In this document: one piece after another, positions 39,086-50,194 of the stretch
Numbering within the stretch: the stretch's first letter is position 1
How the letters are laid out: every line of letters starts with the position of its first letter
Assembly (NCBI GenBank): GCA_963556255.1
Contig: OY744605.1
Coordinates: forward strand, 64,982,230 to 65,046,229
Source of the DNA: Allolobophora icterica
Lineage: Eukaryota; Annelida; Clitellata; Crassiclitellata; Lumbricidae
DNA length: 64,000 bases
Direction of reading: 5' to 3'
The notes under the pieces: generated by a model
The model's input: only the letters and a program-made list of their open reading frames with translations
The model's database searches: none
Told to the model about the DNA's origin: nothing
Translations under genes and position numbers: made by a program

Positions 39086-39993
39086 TGAAATTGTATAAAT
39101 TGTTTTGTGTGGTGAACCCTGTACAAGTAGGCCCTATTGTTCTTCAGGTAGCGCTATACGTGCGCAAATAAGATTGAACTAAGATTTATAAATATTAAAT
39201 TAAATTGCATTTATTATCCTTGCAAATATTTAGCTCAAACCATGCTATAGAAATACATAGTAATAATAACATCAGCAATGTTAGTATAATGACAACTGAT
39301 GTGAACAGCAGTAACAGCAGTAATGATAATAAATGGCCAATTAAAAATGTAATTATTAAAATTACCATGATTATTATTATTACGATATGTAATAAGACAA
39401 TAAACATATGCATAACCCAGCTAAGCTGTCGTTCAAGTCAAGTCGAAAGAGCTAATTGTATGTTGATGACATTATAAATATATCTCCAACCAATCGAAAC
39501 TGCCTTTGTTCCAATTGCAGAGTTGGAACCACCAAAGAGAAGAAAATCTTGTATGGATGCCGCTTCGAAGGAGGTCTTGGTCGCGTCCAATGGAAATAGT
39601 ACAGAGTCAGAAATTGAGGCTCAAAACAGTCATGACATTCAAGTGTCAGCTGATCATTTGCAGCTGCAGGGTGAAAATCATCAATCGGAAGGCGCCTGTC
39701 CTCTTTGTTTTCTCTCTCCGTGCGTGGGTTCTGCATCTCCAGGTTGGCTTGGCGGAGGACAAGCAGCGCATGCAGCTAACAGTCCAATACGAAGAGTAAT
39801 TTATGGAAAATATTGGAAGATCATTTGCAACTTGGGTGGGTGGACGAGCCCATTATATCTGGCCAAGAAACTAACGGAATCGAACGGTGTACTTCACATG
39901 CGGGAAATAATGCCAGATTGCGTAGTGCGAAAAGTGAGATCGTTGTATCCGAATCCAACAGGCACGCCTTACATGGGCCACAAGTGGGAGTAA
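38930..39993 (+). CDS. Spliced transposon accessory gene, zinc-binding-like
   Basis: Exon 1 is 38930-39026 (MNKYELTIVVDGDQEEAIRAF...), with donor GT at 39027. Exon 2 is 39521-39993, after a strong acceptor (CCTTTGTTCCAATTGCAG). Splice phases agree, giving ~190 codons. Exon 2 begins with a basic PPKRRKS stretch, has an acidic/Ser-rich middle, then a cysteine cluster (CPLCFLSPC), a YGKYWKIICNLGGW block, and the C-terminal REIMPDCVVRKVRSLYPNP ... PYMGHKW. This C-terminal module is one I associate with multicopy invertebrate genes of transposon character. The role is unknown; DNA or protein binding for transposition is possible. The intron holds an (AT)n run (39045-39085). Confidence 0.65.
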
Positions 39994-40139
39994 CATTGAT
40001 ACTTTGGATAATTCGCCGGACTTTGTTTAGACAGAGAGATTTTTATTGTACACTTACTTTCTGACATAAAGCAGACTTTTATCGATTGTGAGCTGCTTAT
40101 GTACACCTGTCATAGCTATGATTCAATGTAACATAACAT

Positions 40140-40260
40140 TCCCCCATTTTAAATTTATATAGCGCCTCTTCAAGATTCCTACTCAGAGGTGGATTTAAAC
40201 CTGAATTGCCCTCAATTGCTCGGCGCCACACGAAAACCACGTTACGGAGACTAGGTTTTT
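40140..40260 (-). mobile_element. SINE fragment inside the TTAA transposon
   Basis: TATATAGCGCCTCTTCAAG ... CTCAGAGG ... GCTCGGCGCCAC is the reverse complement of the SINE core at 63.3 kb. It sits in the gap between the transposon's two genes. Confidence 0.5.
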
Positions 40261-40913
40261 CATAAGTGCTATGTCAAATCAATTTTGCAATGGCCACAGT
40301 CCCTTGTCCGTTCAATCTTCTTTTTTTCTTGCTTGGATTAGGACCTCGTTGAGGGGGGGTAAGCCACAGATTCATTTTTATACAGATTGGAGCATCTTGT
40401 TACAGATCGGATGCCCTTCGTGGCATCAACCACAGTTTTCCGCTGTGGACCTAGTCTTGGTGATGAACACATGCCCGCTAGGCAGAGGGTCATCAGGCTT
40501 ATTTAAATTGAGTCATGTGCTCCCATGTCACAAGGCTGTTATTGGATATTTGCAGCTTTTAGTTGTCAAGCAAAATGCCACTCTTTTTCTACAGTGTGCC
40601 CTACTAGCCTTGCCGCTGTTGGTCCGCGACTGCTTATTCGTCAGATATAACCCTGCTTATTTCGCAGCTGACCTCTATTTCTAGAGGTCGTTCCACTATC
40701 CGCCACCTGTGGACGCGTGTGATAGCAGTCAGCTCTGCCACACATCAGCTCTGCCACACATCTCTCTGTCCTATGCCAGGCCAAAATCCGGGGAGGTCAA
40801 GCAGAGTAGACAGCAGAATGCTAAGGTGGTTATGTGTAATGACGGTTGATGGTTATGTAGCACTGATATGTTTGATTTTAGTGTATCATACAATATTGTC
40901 ACAGCTCTTACGG
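40261..40913. other. No gene recognised
   Basis: Spacer within the TTAA transposon. A 137-codon plus-strand frame (40271-40684) has no recognisable content. Confidence 0.4.
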
Positions 40914-42184
40914 TTATTCTACTGTGTAGGGTGCATTGCTTTCATTTGAAAAGCTCTCACTGTCTCCTAATTGGTCGTCATCGGATTCGTCCGAAGAGAT
41001 TTCACTCTGGCAGGTCTCCTTATCTGCAGAAGTTTCTGTCACAGACTCCGATATTGCTTTAGATGCTGACCACACGGCAATGTACAAATTCCAAATGTTC
41101 TCAACAAATACGTAGGTCTTGCGCCGATACACTTTTTTCCCGATTTGGCGACGTGGGTTTTTCGAACGAACAGTCGTGCATATAGACGTGTATGGTCTGT
41201 CGACGTGTTCGTTCCAGTCCAAGACAGCCAGATTGCTCCGCAGCTCGTACATTAAATTCCCGTAGTGTATCCGTTTATCCAGATAGATCAGACAAACGTT
41301 ATTAAAACTTTCCACATAAAATGTGTCGTGGCCTTTGACATAATCTTCAGCGTGCTTGTACACTACCAACGACCGAAGAAAGTCCTGGAGCATTGTAATT
41401 GCAGCCTCATTTGAAACAATTCGAACTTCAATCATATGCCCCGGCTCTTTGCAGTGGGAAGTTTCATGGCACTTGCTGTGGTTGTTCTGAAAATGAGGGA
41501 TGCATGATTCTATGAGCTTACGCAGGGTTTGGGCAGGTAGCTCAACATCACTCGGTGGTTGACTTCAAATTCCTTCCGCTCGCTGTCTATTGTGGATGAG
41601 GAACTCCACTGAAAGGAGTGTTTTTTCGCACACTCCATATCCACCGACAGCACATGACCACTGTGTGTCCATGACTTCACTGAATACGGCGTCACACATG
41701 TGGATGAATGTTGTGAGATTGTGTCGATCAACTGGGCAATGCTGGAGCACTGCCCAACAAAATTCTCATGTGCAGTCTCCAAAGCTGTTGCTGGAGCTGC
41801 TGATATTGCTGCTGTGACAGATGCTGGATCAGTCAGTGAAGTTGATTCACTTACTTCTTCCGTGACTGAAGACATCGTGAGTGTCTGCTGCGGATGTTGA
41901 GTTGCAGAAGAGAGCTTATTGGTGTCAACATCCATTATGACTTTCACCAGAACTTCTCTCAAACTTTTTACTCCCAACGCCAAGCGAATGTCCTCACATT
42001 TTTGCTCAAATTTAAGTTTATCACTGTCGGTTGTAAAAGTTAATTCAAAATGTTTCCTTACAGAAACGTAAGGGTAGCTATAACTCTTGGTAGATCCATC
42101 AGACAACCGTTTTTTAAATGTTCGCATGTTGCCAACTGCAACACCTGAAGTCGGTGTCGTTGGTACAGCGTAGTCTCCATCCAT
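40914..42184 (-). pseudogene. Transposase-like gene with deleted core
   Basis: The N-terminal part (42184 to ~41550, ~210 residues) has a KRLSDGSTKSYSYPYVS segment, a long Ser/Thr/Ala linker, and ends in SGHVLSVDMECAKKHSFQW, which reads like the first part of a catalytic domain. The C-terminal part (~41550-40914) has a His/Cys-rich HFQNNHSKCHETSHCK stretch, EDYVKGHDTFYVESFNNV, YLDKRIHYGN, LDWNEHVDRPYTS, and an acidic tail. The two parts are in different frames joined near 41550, and the expected several hundred residues between the two blocks are missing. So the gene is internally deleted and cannot encode a working transposase. The VESFNN...LDKRI...WNE...R-T pattern is recurrent in invertebrate transposase-like proteins; the superfamily is not certain. 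Confidence 0.68.
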
Positions 42185-42605
42185 CTTTGGAAATAGTTCG
42201 ATATAATGATACTAATATATGTCCACTAACGAAATACAATGTTATACTACTATAAGGTCCACTACTGAAATAAGATAATAATATAATATACAGACACGAG
42301 ATATAAGCTGTATCGACTATGCGATTTAAAATGGCTATGAAGTGAAGAAATTACGAAGCTCAACTCTGCTGCAGCGAAATTCAAACTAGAATGAGTACTG
42401 CAAACCAAGACTCAATTGTGAAAGGACATTTCCTAAGTTCATTTCCTAAGTTCATTAGCATAATTTGGCATGTGACCTAGTCTCTCTTCCTTAGGCTGTA
42501 TATTAGCATCTGATACTGGTGCAAATTCTTAGAATATGAAATACAGCTTATTGTCTTTAGTGTTCCGGGTATAATAAGGCAACGGTGACAGCATCATTTA
42601 TATAC

Positions 42606-42917
42606 AGGTTTACGACCCAAAGCTCGGTTATATATACAAGTGGTCAATTGATCGGGGTAGGCCAGAGGGAGGGTGAAGGGCCTAGGGTGGGGGCTACCAC
42701 CGATCGACCGACCGTCCCTGCGCCTCGCCTCCATTCCACAAAGCGGACGATGTTGCCTAGGCTATGCATATAATTAAATTCAGCAGCCTATGCTTGTAAG
42801 ATGTGTAAACCAAAATGAAATCAACGCCCATTGGCCGACAGATGCTTACTTGAACCGCCTACAGTCGTTGGTCACTTCATTCTACGAGGGAAACCGCCAA
42901 ACCTAAAACCTAGGGCT
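42606..42917 (-). repeat. Right terminal inverted repeat of TTAA transposon
   Basis: Pairs with 38354-38745; ends ...CCTAGGGCT followed by TTAA. Confidence 0.88.
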
Positions 42918-43029
42918 TTAAGTATGTTTACCTTATTGATCAAACTGCGCAGGAGTATTTACATAGGCCTACAGCCGTCGCGGAAGAACCACAAATCACA
43001 TGGAAATTAAGCGCGGCCATAATTCAATG

Positions 43030-43715
43030 CAATTCACGTTGTTTGTTCGGCGCGGCCTTCATTAGCATAGGAATCGCAAGATATCACGACTAGGCCTTCA
43101 TAGAAGTGTCGCCTTTGTCGCGGTTTGAAGACTCTTATTATTCTATAGCTGAGTTAATAACTTTAAGCTCACTATATCACGATTAGGGCTACACAATTTA
43201 TGTAGACTAATAAGCATGCTGCGAAACCCACGTTGTTTCTATAGCGGGGACTTAATTAACATTGGAATGGTGAGAATGATTGATTGATAACGAACGATAA
43301 CGATTAATACTAACTATACGGCCTATTTGTAGCGATATGAGACCCTTATAAATTCCAAAGCTGAGTAAATAATTTTAAACTCGTTGTTTGTCCAGCGCGG
43401 ACTCTAGTAACATAGTTATGGCAGGCTATCGCGATTAAGTCTACATCAGTGTGTCACCTCAATCGCGATGTCACGACGTTTATTATTCAATAGCTGAGCT
43501 AATAATTTTAAAATCACGAAATCACGACTACGGTTACACAATCTGTCGACCTAATCGTGGTTTAAAGTAAGCATAATGTGATTGGAATCCGTGTTGTCTG
43601 TAAAACTCGGACTTCAGCAACATCGGAATGTGTCACGATTTCAGAGACACTATTATTTTTCCCAAGCTGAATAAATAATTTTAAGATCTCCAATTCCCGA
43701 TTAGGGTTACAGCAG
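43030..43715. repeat. Degenerate tandem repeat (about four units)
   Basis: The block AGCTGAGTTAATAA(C/T)TTTAAG recurs at about 43150, 43361, 43493 and 43663, each preceded by TTATTATT-like and followed by ATCACGATTAGGG-like sequence, with CGTTGTTTGT...CGCGGACT segments between. Spacing is irregular (~130-210 bp). Non-coding. Confidence 0.65.
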
Positions 43716-44345
43716 TGTAGGACATTATTCCCTGCACATAATGCCCGGACATTATCCTTCCGGACATTATCCCTTCCGGATAGAATCTCCCCCATGAGGA
43801 CATAATCCCAGGCTAGGTAAATCGGACATTTACCCCCTGGACATATATCCCGGACAGTTACCTCCTGGACACTTTCCTCCCTCTACTAGGACATTTCCCC
43901 TCAATGCATCATACAAAAAGCTCTCTGTTTAAATGATCAAAACATGCATACATACATACATACGTACGTACATACATGCATACATACATATATACATACA
44001 TACCAACACACATGCATACATAGATACATATATACACACATACTTCATATATGCATACATACATACATACATACATACATACATACATACATACATACAT
44101 ACATACATACATACATACATACATACATACATACATACATACATGCATGCACACATGCATGAATGCATACATACATACATACATACATACATACATACAT
44201 ACATACATACATACATACATACATACATACATACATACATACATACATGCATACATACATACATACATACATAGTTCCACAAAGGGGGAATTTGGCCGGG
44301 TGGAGGGTAACTGTCCGGCATTCCCCAGGCTAGGATATAATCACC
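43716..44345 (+). mobile_element. Foldback-like GGACA/CATA element, copy 1
   Basis: The left arm (43716-43895) has ~12 tandem monomers of the form GGACATTATCCC or GGACATTTACCCCC. A short unique link (CATACAAAAAGCTCTCTGTTT) leads to a ~330-bp CATA array with CATGCATG variants, then TTCCACAAAGGGGGAATT and a short right arm with the monomer on the opposite strand (AACTGTCCGGC, GATATAATC). Arms of tandem repeats in inverted orientation around a core resemble foldback transposons. Confidence 0.65.
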
Positions 44346-44364
44346 TATATTTCCACATATAATA

Positions 44365-45190
44365 TCAGGTAAACGGACACTTACTCCCCTGGACATTTTC
44401 CCTCCCGGACAATTTCCCCCCGGACAATTTCTTCCCCGGACAATTTCCCCCCATACTAGGACATTTTCCCCCCAGTGCAACATACACAAAACTTTCTGTT
44501 TTAATTATCAAAACATACATACATACATACGTACATGCATAAATGTATATATGTATACATACATGCATACATACATACATGCATGCATACATAGTTACAT
44601 GCATACGTACATACATACATACATACATGTATACATACATGCATACATACATACATGCATACATACATACATGTATGTATGCATGTATGCATACATGCAT
44701 ACATACATGCATACATACATACTTACATACATACATACATGCATGCATACATACATATATACATACATACTTACATACATACTTACATGCAGGCATACAT
44801 ACATACATACATACATATATACATACATACTTACATGCATGCATACATACATGCATACATACATGCATACATAGATGCATATATACACATATACATACAT
44901 ACATACATACATACATACATACATACATACATACATACATACATACATACATAAATCCACAGAGGGGGGAATTTGTCCGGGGGGGAAATGACCTACCTAG
45001 ATTCGGGGGGGAAAGTGTCCGGGGGAAACTGTCCGGCGGGGAAAGTGTCCGGGGGGGAAGTGTCCAGGGGGGAAACTGTCCGGCATAAACGGACACTTAC
45101 CCCCTGGACATTTTCCTCCCCGGACAATTTCCCCCCGGACAATTTCGCCCCCGGACAATTTCCCCCCATACTAGGACATTTTCCCCGACA
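44365..45190 (+). mobile_element. Foldback-like GGACA/CATA element, copy 2 (plus start of another)
   Basis: Left arm 44372-44480: GTAAACGGACACTTAC, then GGACATTTTCCC and GGACAATTTCCCCCC monomers. Link: GTGCAACATACACAAAAC. CATA core: 44510-44955. Right arm 44956-45085: AATCCACAGAGGGGGG, then GGGGGAAATGACC and GGGGGGAAAGTGTCC monomers. A further left-arm-type block with the same order of monomers follows at 45086-45190 and then stops, as if a second copy were truncated there. Long HTYI- or MYVC-type frames are translated CATA repeat. Confidence 0.7.
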
Positions 45191-45775
45191 ACTCTCACTC
45201 TGTTTTGTTGTAGTCGTACTTCTCAACTTGTGACATTAATACTGTTTTGGTGTAAAAAAATTGAAGTTAAGATCCGAATTATTCTGGGTGCGATGCACCC
45301 ACTGAACTTTCTCTCTGGGTTCCCAAAGAGCTGGCGCCTATGCTTCAAGGCCTAATGTACAAGTCATCATCGGATGGATTTAATCCGTTAAGAATAAATT
45401 AAGAATTGTAACCTTATATAGCCTATATTAAGAAATAGTGGCGTATAGGCCTATAGGCCTACATATATTAGGCTACTTAAGCCTATTCCACAGACTTCGG
45501 CTTGGTTTTGGTATGAATTATTATAAGTTATAGATTTATATACTTCACATTTACTATAAACCTACCTATTCTCAGGGTTGCAAAATTTTTATATCACGAC
45601 GTCGCCATTGGCATTTAGGTATGTATACAGTCTACAAAGCATGTCGACCTACTTACTAGTGACTCAAACAAACAAGCATGGTTTGCTTGTGCATTTTGAA
45701 CTTCTACAAGTGGTTTTTGCTGAACGGCATACTATTCAACTATTCATCATTGATAAAAATTTTCCAGAACATATA
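45191..45775. other. No gene recognised
   Basis: Contains several AGGCCTA phrases common in this genome. No supported feature. Confidence 0.4.
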
Positions 45776-46960
45776 CAGGGTGGGCCATAAAAAAAGTAAA
45801 CCCTACAGGTTTGCTAATATTTCGGCCAAAAGTAAGAACTGTCAAATCAAGTTTTACTGGCTTAAACGTAATTCATATATACGTAAAACAGCCAAATTTC
45901 ACCAAAATATTTCAAACAGAACCAAAGTTATATCACTTTTACTGAGTCCACCCACTGTTTGTTGATGGTCCAAAAACATGTAGCGCAAGAAAAGTAAAAA
46001 AGCGATTTTATTAAGTCACATCTGAAATAATTGGTATCAAGCAGACGGCAGAAGGTTCACGACACGAAACGAGTGTTATTCACGGATGAGAAGAACTTCT
46101 ATCTTAATCCACGAACGCAACCCAAACAATCGTATTTGGTCTAGCGGCAAGATGTCACACCTGATCGCTTGATCGCTGAACGCGAGAAGTTCGCTCCACA
46201 TGTTATGGTATGGGCTGGTATTTTGGTGGCAAAGGTCGACTGGCAGACTGCATTTTGTTCATGAAAGACAAAGCTCAAATCTGCATATTACGTTTCTCCC
46301 CTGCTTCCAGAATTAATTTCAGATTGCAAGCGTCTGTTGCCAGCTGGATTCATCTTTCAACAAGACGGCGCACCAGCGCATACTGCTTGTCTCAAGTAAG
46401 ATTGGCTCAATGTCAATTACCCTGGTTTCATTCAGAAGGACCAATGGCCCTCCTACTCTCCGTATTTGAACCCGCTGGATTATCACGTGTGGGGAGCTAT
46501 GCTTGATAAATACCACAATCCGCGACCAAAGCCAAAAACGATAAGATAATTGAAGGTCGTGTTGAAGTTGATATGGAAAATTTACTTGTGGAACCTATCA
46601 ACAAGGCCATCAAAAACTTTATAAAGAGACTCAGAACATGTGTGGTTACTTGTGGTGGACACATTGAACTCAAGTTGTGAAGCAATATCATGTCTGTCTG
46701 ATACCAATTATTTGAGACGCGACTTAATAAATCGTCTTTTGTTACTTTTTGTTGCATTATATGTTTCTGGACCATCAAAAAAACAGTGAGTGGACTCAGT
46801 AAAAGTGATATAACTTTGTTCTATCTAAAATATTTTGGTCAAATTTGGCTGTTATACGTAAATATAAATTATTTTAAGCCTGTAAAATTCGATAAAAAAA
46901 TTGCTTTTTGGCCGAAATATTAGCAAAAATCTGTAGGGATTACTTGTTTGGCCCACCCTG
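45776..46960 (+). mobile_element. Mariner/Tc1-type transposon, decayed and internally deleted
   Basis: The termini CAGGGTGGGCCA and TGGCCCACCCTG are flanked by TA on both sides. Inverted arms extend ~190 bp, to the GATGGTCCA/TGGACCATC pair, with indels. The plus strand inside (about 46060-46560) keeps the second half of the transposase in broken frames: LFTDEKNFYL (first Asp region), GFIFQQDGAPAHTA (second Asp), and YSPYLNPLDYHVWG (third catalytic region, Asp rather than Glu). The N-terminal DNA-binding half is missing. Asp in the third position points to the mariner/maT side of the superfamily. Confidence 0.88.
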
Positions 46961-46994
46961 TATAATATCATGCTTTAATAAATTTTCTATAAAA

Positions 46995-47090
46995 AGGAAA
47001 TTTTTGGGGTCCATAGAGTAGTGGTAACATCACTGGCGTGAAGAGCAAGAGGTAGCGGGATCGCTTCCCGCTACCCCCCAAATTTAGGTC
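46995..47090 (+). mobile_element. tRNA-like SINE head (tentative)
   Basis: AGAGTAGTGGTAACATCACTGG resembles an A-box region, and GCGGGATCGCTTCCCGC forms a T-arm-like stem with a 7-base loop, but the loop departs from the TTCGANT consensus. A degraded tRNA-derived element is likely; a functional tRNA is not supported. Confidence 0.35.
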
Positions 47091-47699
47091 CACTCAACCA
47101 TTCATTCGCGAGATGGCGCGTTGCTAAAATGAGATTTAGGACGTGATGGGCGCCTTGTATGGCTGCCGTGTAGTTAAATTCGACTCCTGTAATAACTTAT
47201 GATCATCCGTTCATACTGATTTGTAATCATACTGCGTCATTGTCAGTTTGAAGATATTAAACGAAGATAATTATTATTATTATTATATATTTCTACGATT
47301 TCAGGATAAATGTTTATGCCAAATCGCTATTAAACACAATGTGCAACATATTGGTTTTTAAAAAACTTAGAAGGAGCAAAAATATGCTATAATGGCTTAC
47401 TATAATGGCCACAATAAAATCAAATGAATCACATTGAAAATATATAGCCTATAAATTGCATGATTTAAACAACGGAGAATTCTTATTAAGGAATGCCAAA
47501 AAATAATGTTTCCTACTAAAATCCAATTATGCAACCCTGAAAATATATACCCCGGTAAGTTAGGGCATAACCCGAAATCGCCTCGGACATTTGCCTCGGC
47601 CGAATATTGTAGTGTAGTAATCTCAGATAAGTTTATATACTTGTTCAAAACAAGGCATTGTATCTTTGTATCAGTTTAAAACTTTACATGCCTTGTCTT
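47091..47699. other. No gene recognised
   Basis: AT-rich; a short ATT run at 47271-47290. No supported feature. Confidence 0.4.
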
Positions 47700-48270
47700 C
47701 CACGGAATGCCGGACAGTTTCCCCCCTGGACACTTTCTCCCCGGACACTTTCCCCGCCGGACAGTTTCCCCCGGACACTTTACCCCGAATCTAGGTAGGT
47801 CATTTTCCCCCCCGGACAAATTCTCCCCTCTGTGGATTTATGTATGTATGTATGTATGTATGTATGTATGTATGTATGCCTGCATGTAAGTATGTATGTA
47901 AGTATGTATGTATATATGTATGTATGCATGCATGTATGTATGTATGTAAGTATGTATGTATGCATGTATGTATGCATGTATGCATACATGCATACATACA
48001 TGTATGTATGTATGCATGTATGTATGCATGTATGTATACATGTATGTATGTATGTATGTACGTATGCATGTAACTATGTATGCATGCATGTATGTATGTA
48101 TGCATGTATGTATACATGTATACATTTATGCATGTACGTATGTATGTATGTATGTTTTGATCATTAAAACAGAAAGTTTTGTGTATGTTGCACTGGGGGA
48201 AAATGTCCTAGTATGGGGGGAAATTGTCCGGGGGGAAAATGTCCAGGGGGTAAGTGTCCGTTTACCGCCT
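47700..48270 (-). mobile_element. Foldback-like GGACA/CATA element, copy 3 (inverted relative to copy 2)
   Basis: The sequence is the reverse complement of the copy 2 layout: GGACAGTTTCCCCC monomers, ACCCCGAATCTAGGTAGGTC, TCTGTGGATTTATG, a ~310-bp TATG array, TTTTGATCATTAAAACAG, TTGCACTGGGGGAAAATGTCC, monomers, and AAGTGTCCGTTTACC at the end. Together with copy 2 it brackets 45.2-47.7 kb, which includes the mariner. Confidence 0.7.
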
Positions 48271-50122
48271 TGTCTAACTTCATTTCCCCTAGATATTGCT
48301 TTGTTGTTAAATGATTATTCACTGCAATGTAATCTCCATAATTTCTCACCAGCACAAAAAAGTTGTATAGAAACCAGCTTTTTTCAACCGACGCTATATT
48401 AAATCTTAATTAAATCAGGGTAAGAGTAAACAGGTTGTTTTGGTAATATCAGATCAAAATGTCACGCTGGTACAACTTTAGTGTGCCTTATTGCTGAAAC
48501 CACAATAAACCTGCAGCCCTCTTTTTTTAAACTGCGCATTTTCAGGTAATATATCATTCAAATGTGTAGACTTTACTTTGATAAGGAAAAAATTAAATTT
48601 CTCTTGTTCATTACTGTAATGAGGAATTTTCACCTTCAATTAAATAAAATTGCCTTAGTTTTCGGCAACATTAAAAAATTTCAAGTGACACACAGTACAT
48701 AGAAACCTAATTCTCAACAATATTTCATAGTTTTCTAGGATGTCTAAAACTCCGTGGAAAGGCCCAAGAATAGGGAAATACTATGAATGCAAACAATCTT
48801 AGAAGTGACAAACATTTGTAAAACATCATGCATGATACATTATCTTCTATGCGTACTGATTTTACATAACCTTACGTACATGATTCCTTAAGGTACAAAA
48901 CAACAAGCATAAAATATAAAAGTTATCAAGTTTGGGTTTTAAAATCTTGTATAGTTGCACACTTTAAAGATAAGATCGTGTGTCAAAGTCCAAGAACAAG
49001 ATTTATAAATAAATATCCAAAGTGCTGACTCATTGTAACAATTGCTGCATTCTTCTATCAGCTAGTCATATTTCATTGGATTTGTCACTGATAATTTTGT
49101 GCATATTGCCTGCCATGGTTGTGTGAACTGTGGATGAAGTTCTTTAAACTATTCAATGTCCACATTTCCTTAAACAGTTAGCACAATCGAGCAAACTAAA
49201 CTTGTTAAATGATAAAACAAATTGCAGGCTAGGAAAAATTTGAGGCATAACTAGGAACGGTGTAGTGAAATAACACATAAAACTGAAAGCAACTGAACAT
49301 CATCCTCGATTTTGATTTTTTAAAGCCATTTTGGAGCTCATACATTTACTGGATGTGTTGGCTCCCTGAGTTTCTGACCCAGTGTAAATCAACACTTTAC
49401 TCTTGTCCCGTATGCATCTTCATCATGAAAGTCATGTTGTAATGCCTGACTTGATATTCTTAAAAGCCTCAGACATTGGTTTTCTGCAATTGGTTTTGAC
49501 AGATGCCAAATGTAATGGTTATTATCTTAAGTCTTGGCTAATGGTTGCAATTCACAAGACAATAGAATCGAGCTGCCTGCATTATGTCAAACCTGTATAA
49601 AGTTATTAGTTCAGTTTTCTTAGTCTTGCTAATAGGTTTGGCAATTTCCATCTTCTGGGATTCACAAACATCGCTTCTAGGATTTCCAAATGCCAGATGG
49701 TATTCAGTTCTGAATTCATCAGAACAAGTCATACTTGACATTCATATAGAATTTGTCTGAAACATGGCACATTGACTTTATTGGAGGCTCTGGTGGGAGG
49801 TATTTCAATCTAATTTGTTTTTGTCTGCTGTAATAGCAGCTTCGACACTGGAATTGTCAATATGTTGCTTGATTTTCACTTTTGATATGAAGGTACAGTC
49901 TGTGCTCCACGTCATTAATCTCTTTTCTATGTTGTCCCGCTGGAATCCAGTGCCTGGCCAGAATGTCGACTTACCACTGACCAACAGCTAAGATGGCACA
50001 AAATGTTGCATGGCAAACCGATATCCAGCTTTCGAATCTAAGCAAATAACAACATAAATTAAAAAAAACCCAATAATTTCCTCTGTTGAATTATCCATAA
50101 GCAAGAAAGTGACTTTTTAATT

Positions 50123-50126
<4 letters not shown>
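48271..50126. other. Mostly unassigned; a weak coding trace at 49540-49745 minus
   Basis: No clear gene. The minus strand at 49538-49741 reads EFRTEYHLAFGNPRSDVCES...KMEIAKPISKTKKTEL, which is reminiscent of a module of multicopy transposon-like invertebrate genes, but it is short and broken. Confidence 0.35.
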
Positions 50127-50156
<30 letters not shown>

Positions 50157-50194
50157 TGTATGTATGTATGTATGTATGTACTGTATGTATGTAT
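50127..50194. repeat. (TATG)n microsatellite
   Basis: About 68 bp of TATG units followed by a SINE-like GCACCCCTTAAG phrase. Confidence 0.85.

Larger units (their letters stand above)
38354..42917. mobile_element. TTAA-flanked DNA transposon (4.56 kb) with long TIRs and two genes
   Basis: The termini AGCCCTAGGTTTTAGG and CCTAAAACCTAGGGCT are each flanked by TTAA (38350-38353 and 42918-42921). The inverted repeats extend about 310-390 bp inward, near-identical over the outer ~250 bp; the left arm carries an extra ~75 bp. TTAA duplication is used by piggyBac and Kolobok superfamilies. Inside are a spliced plus-strand gene and a minus-strand transposase-like gene lacking its centre. No piggyBac signature was seen, so Kolobok or a related superfamily is the better guess. 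Confidence 0.88.

Noticed and set aside
40271..40684. 137-codon plus-strand frame in the TTAA transposon
   Set aside because: No domain, cysteine/histidine pattern or splice context; probably chance.
43909..45096. Many long MYVC-, HTYI- and HAYI-type frames
   Set aside because: CATA/TATG arrays are open in several frames on both strands; not coding.
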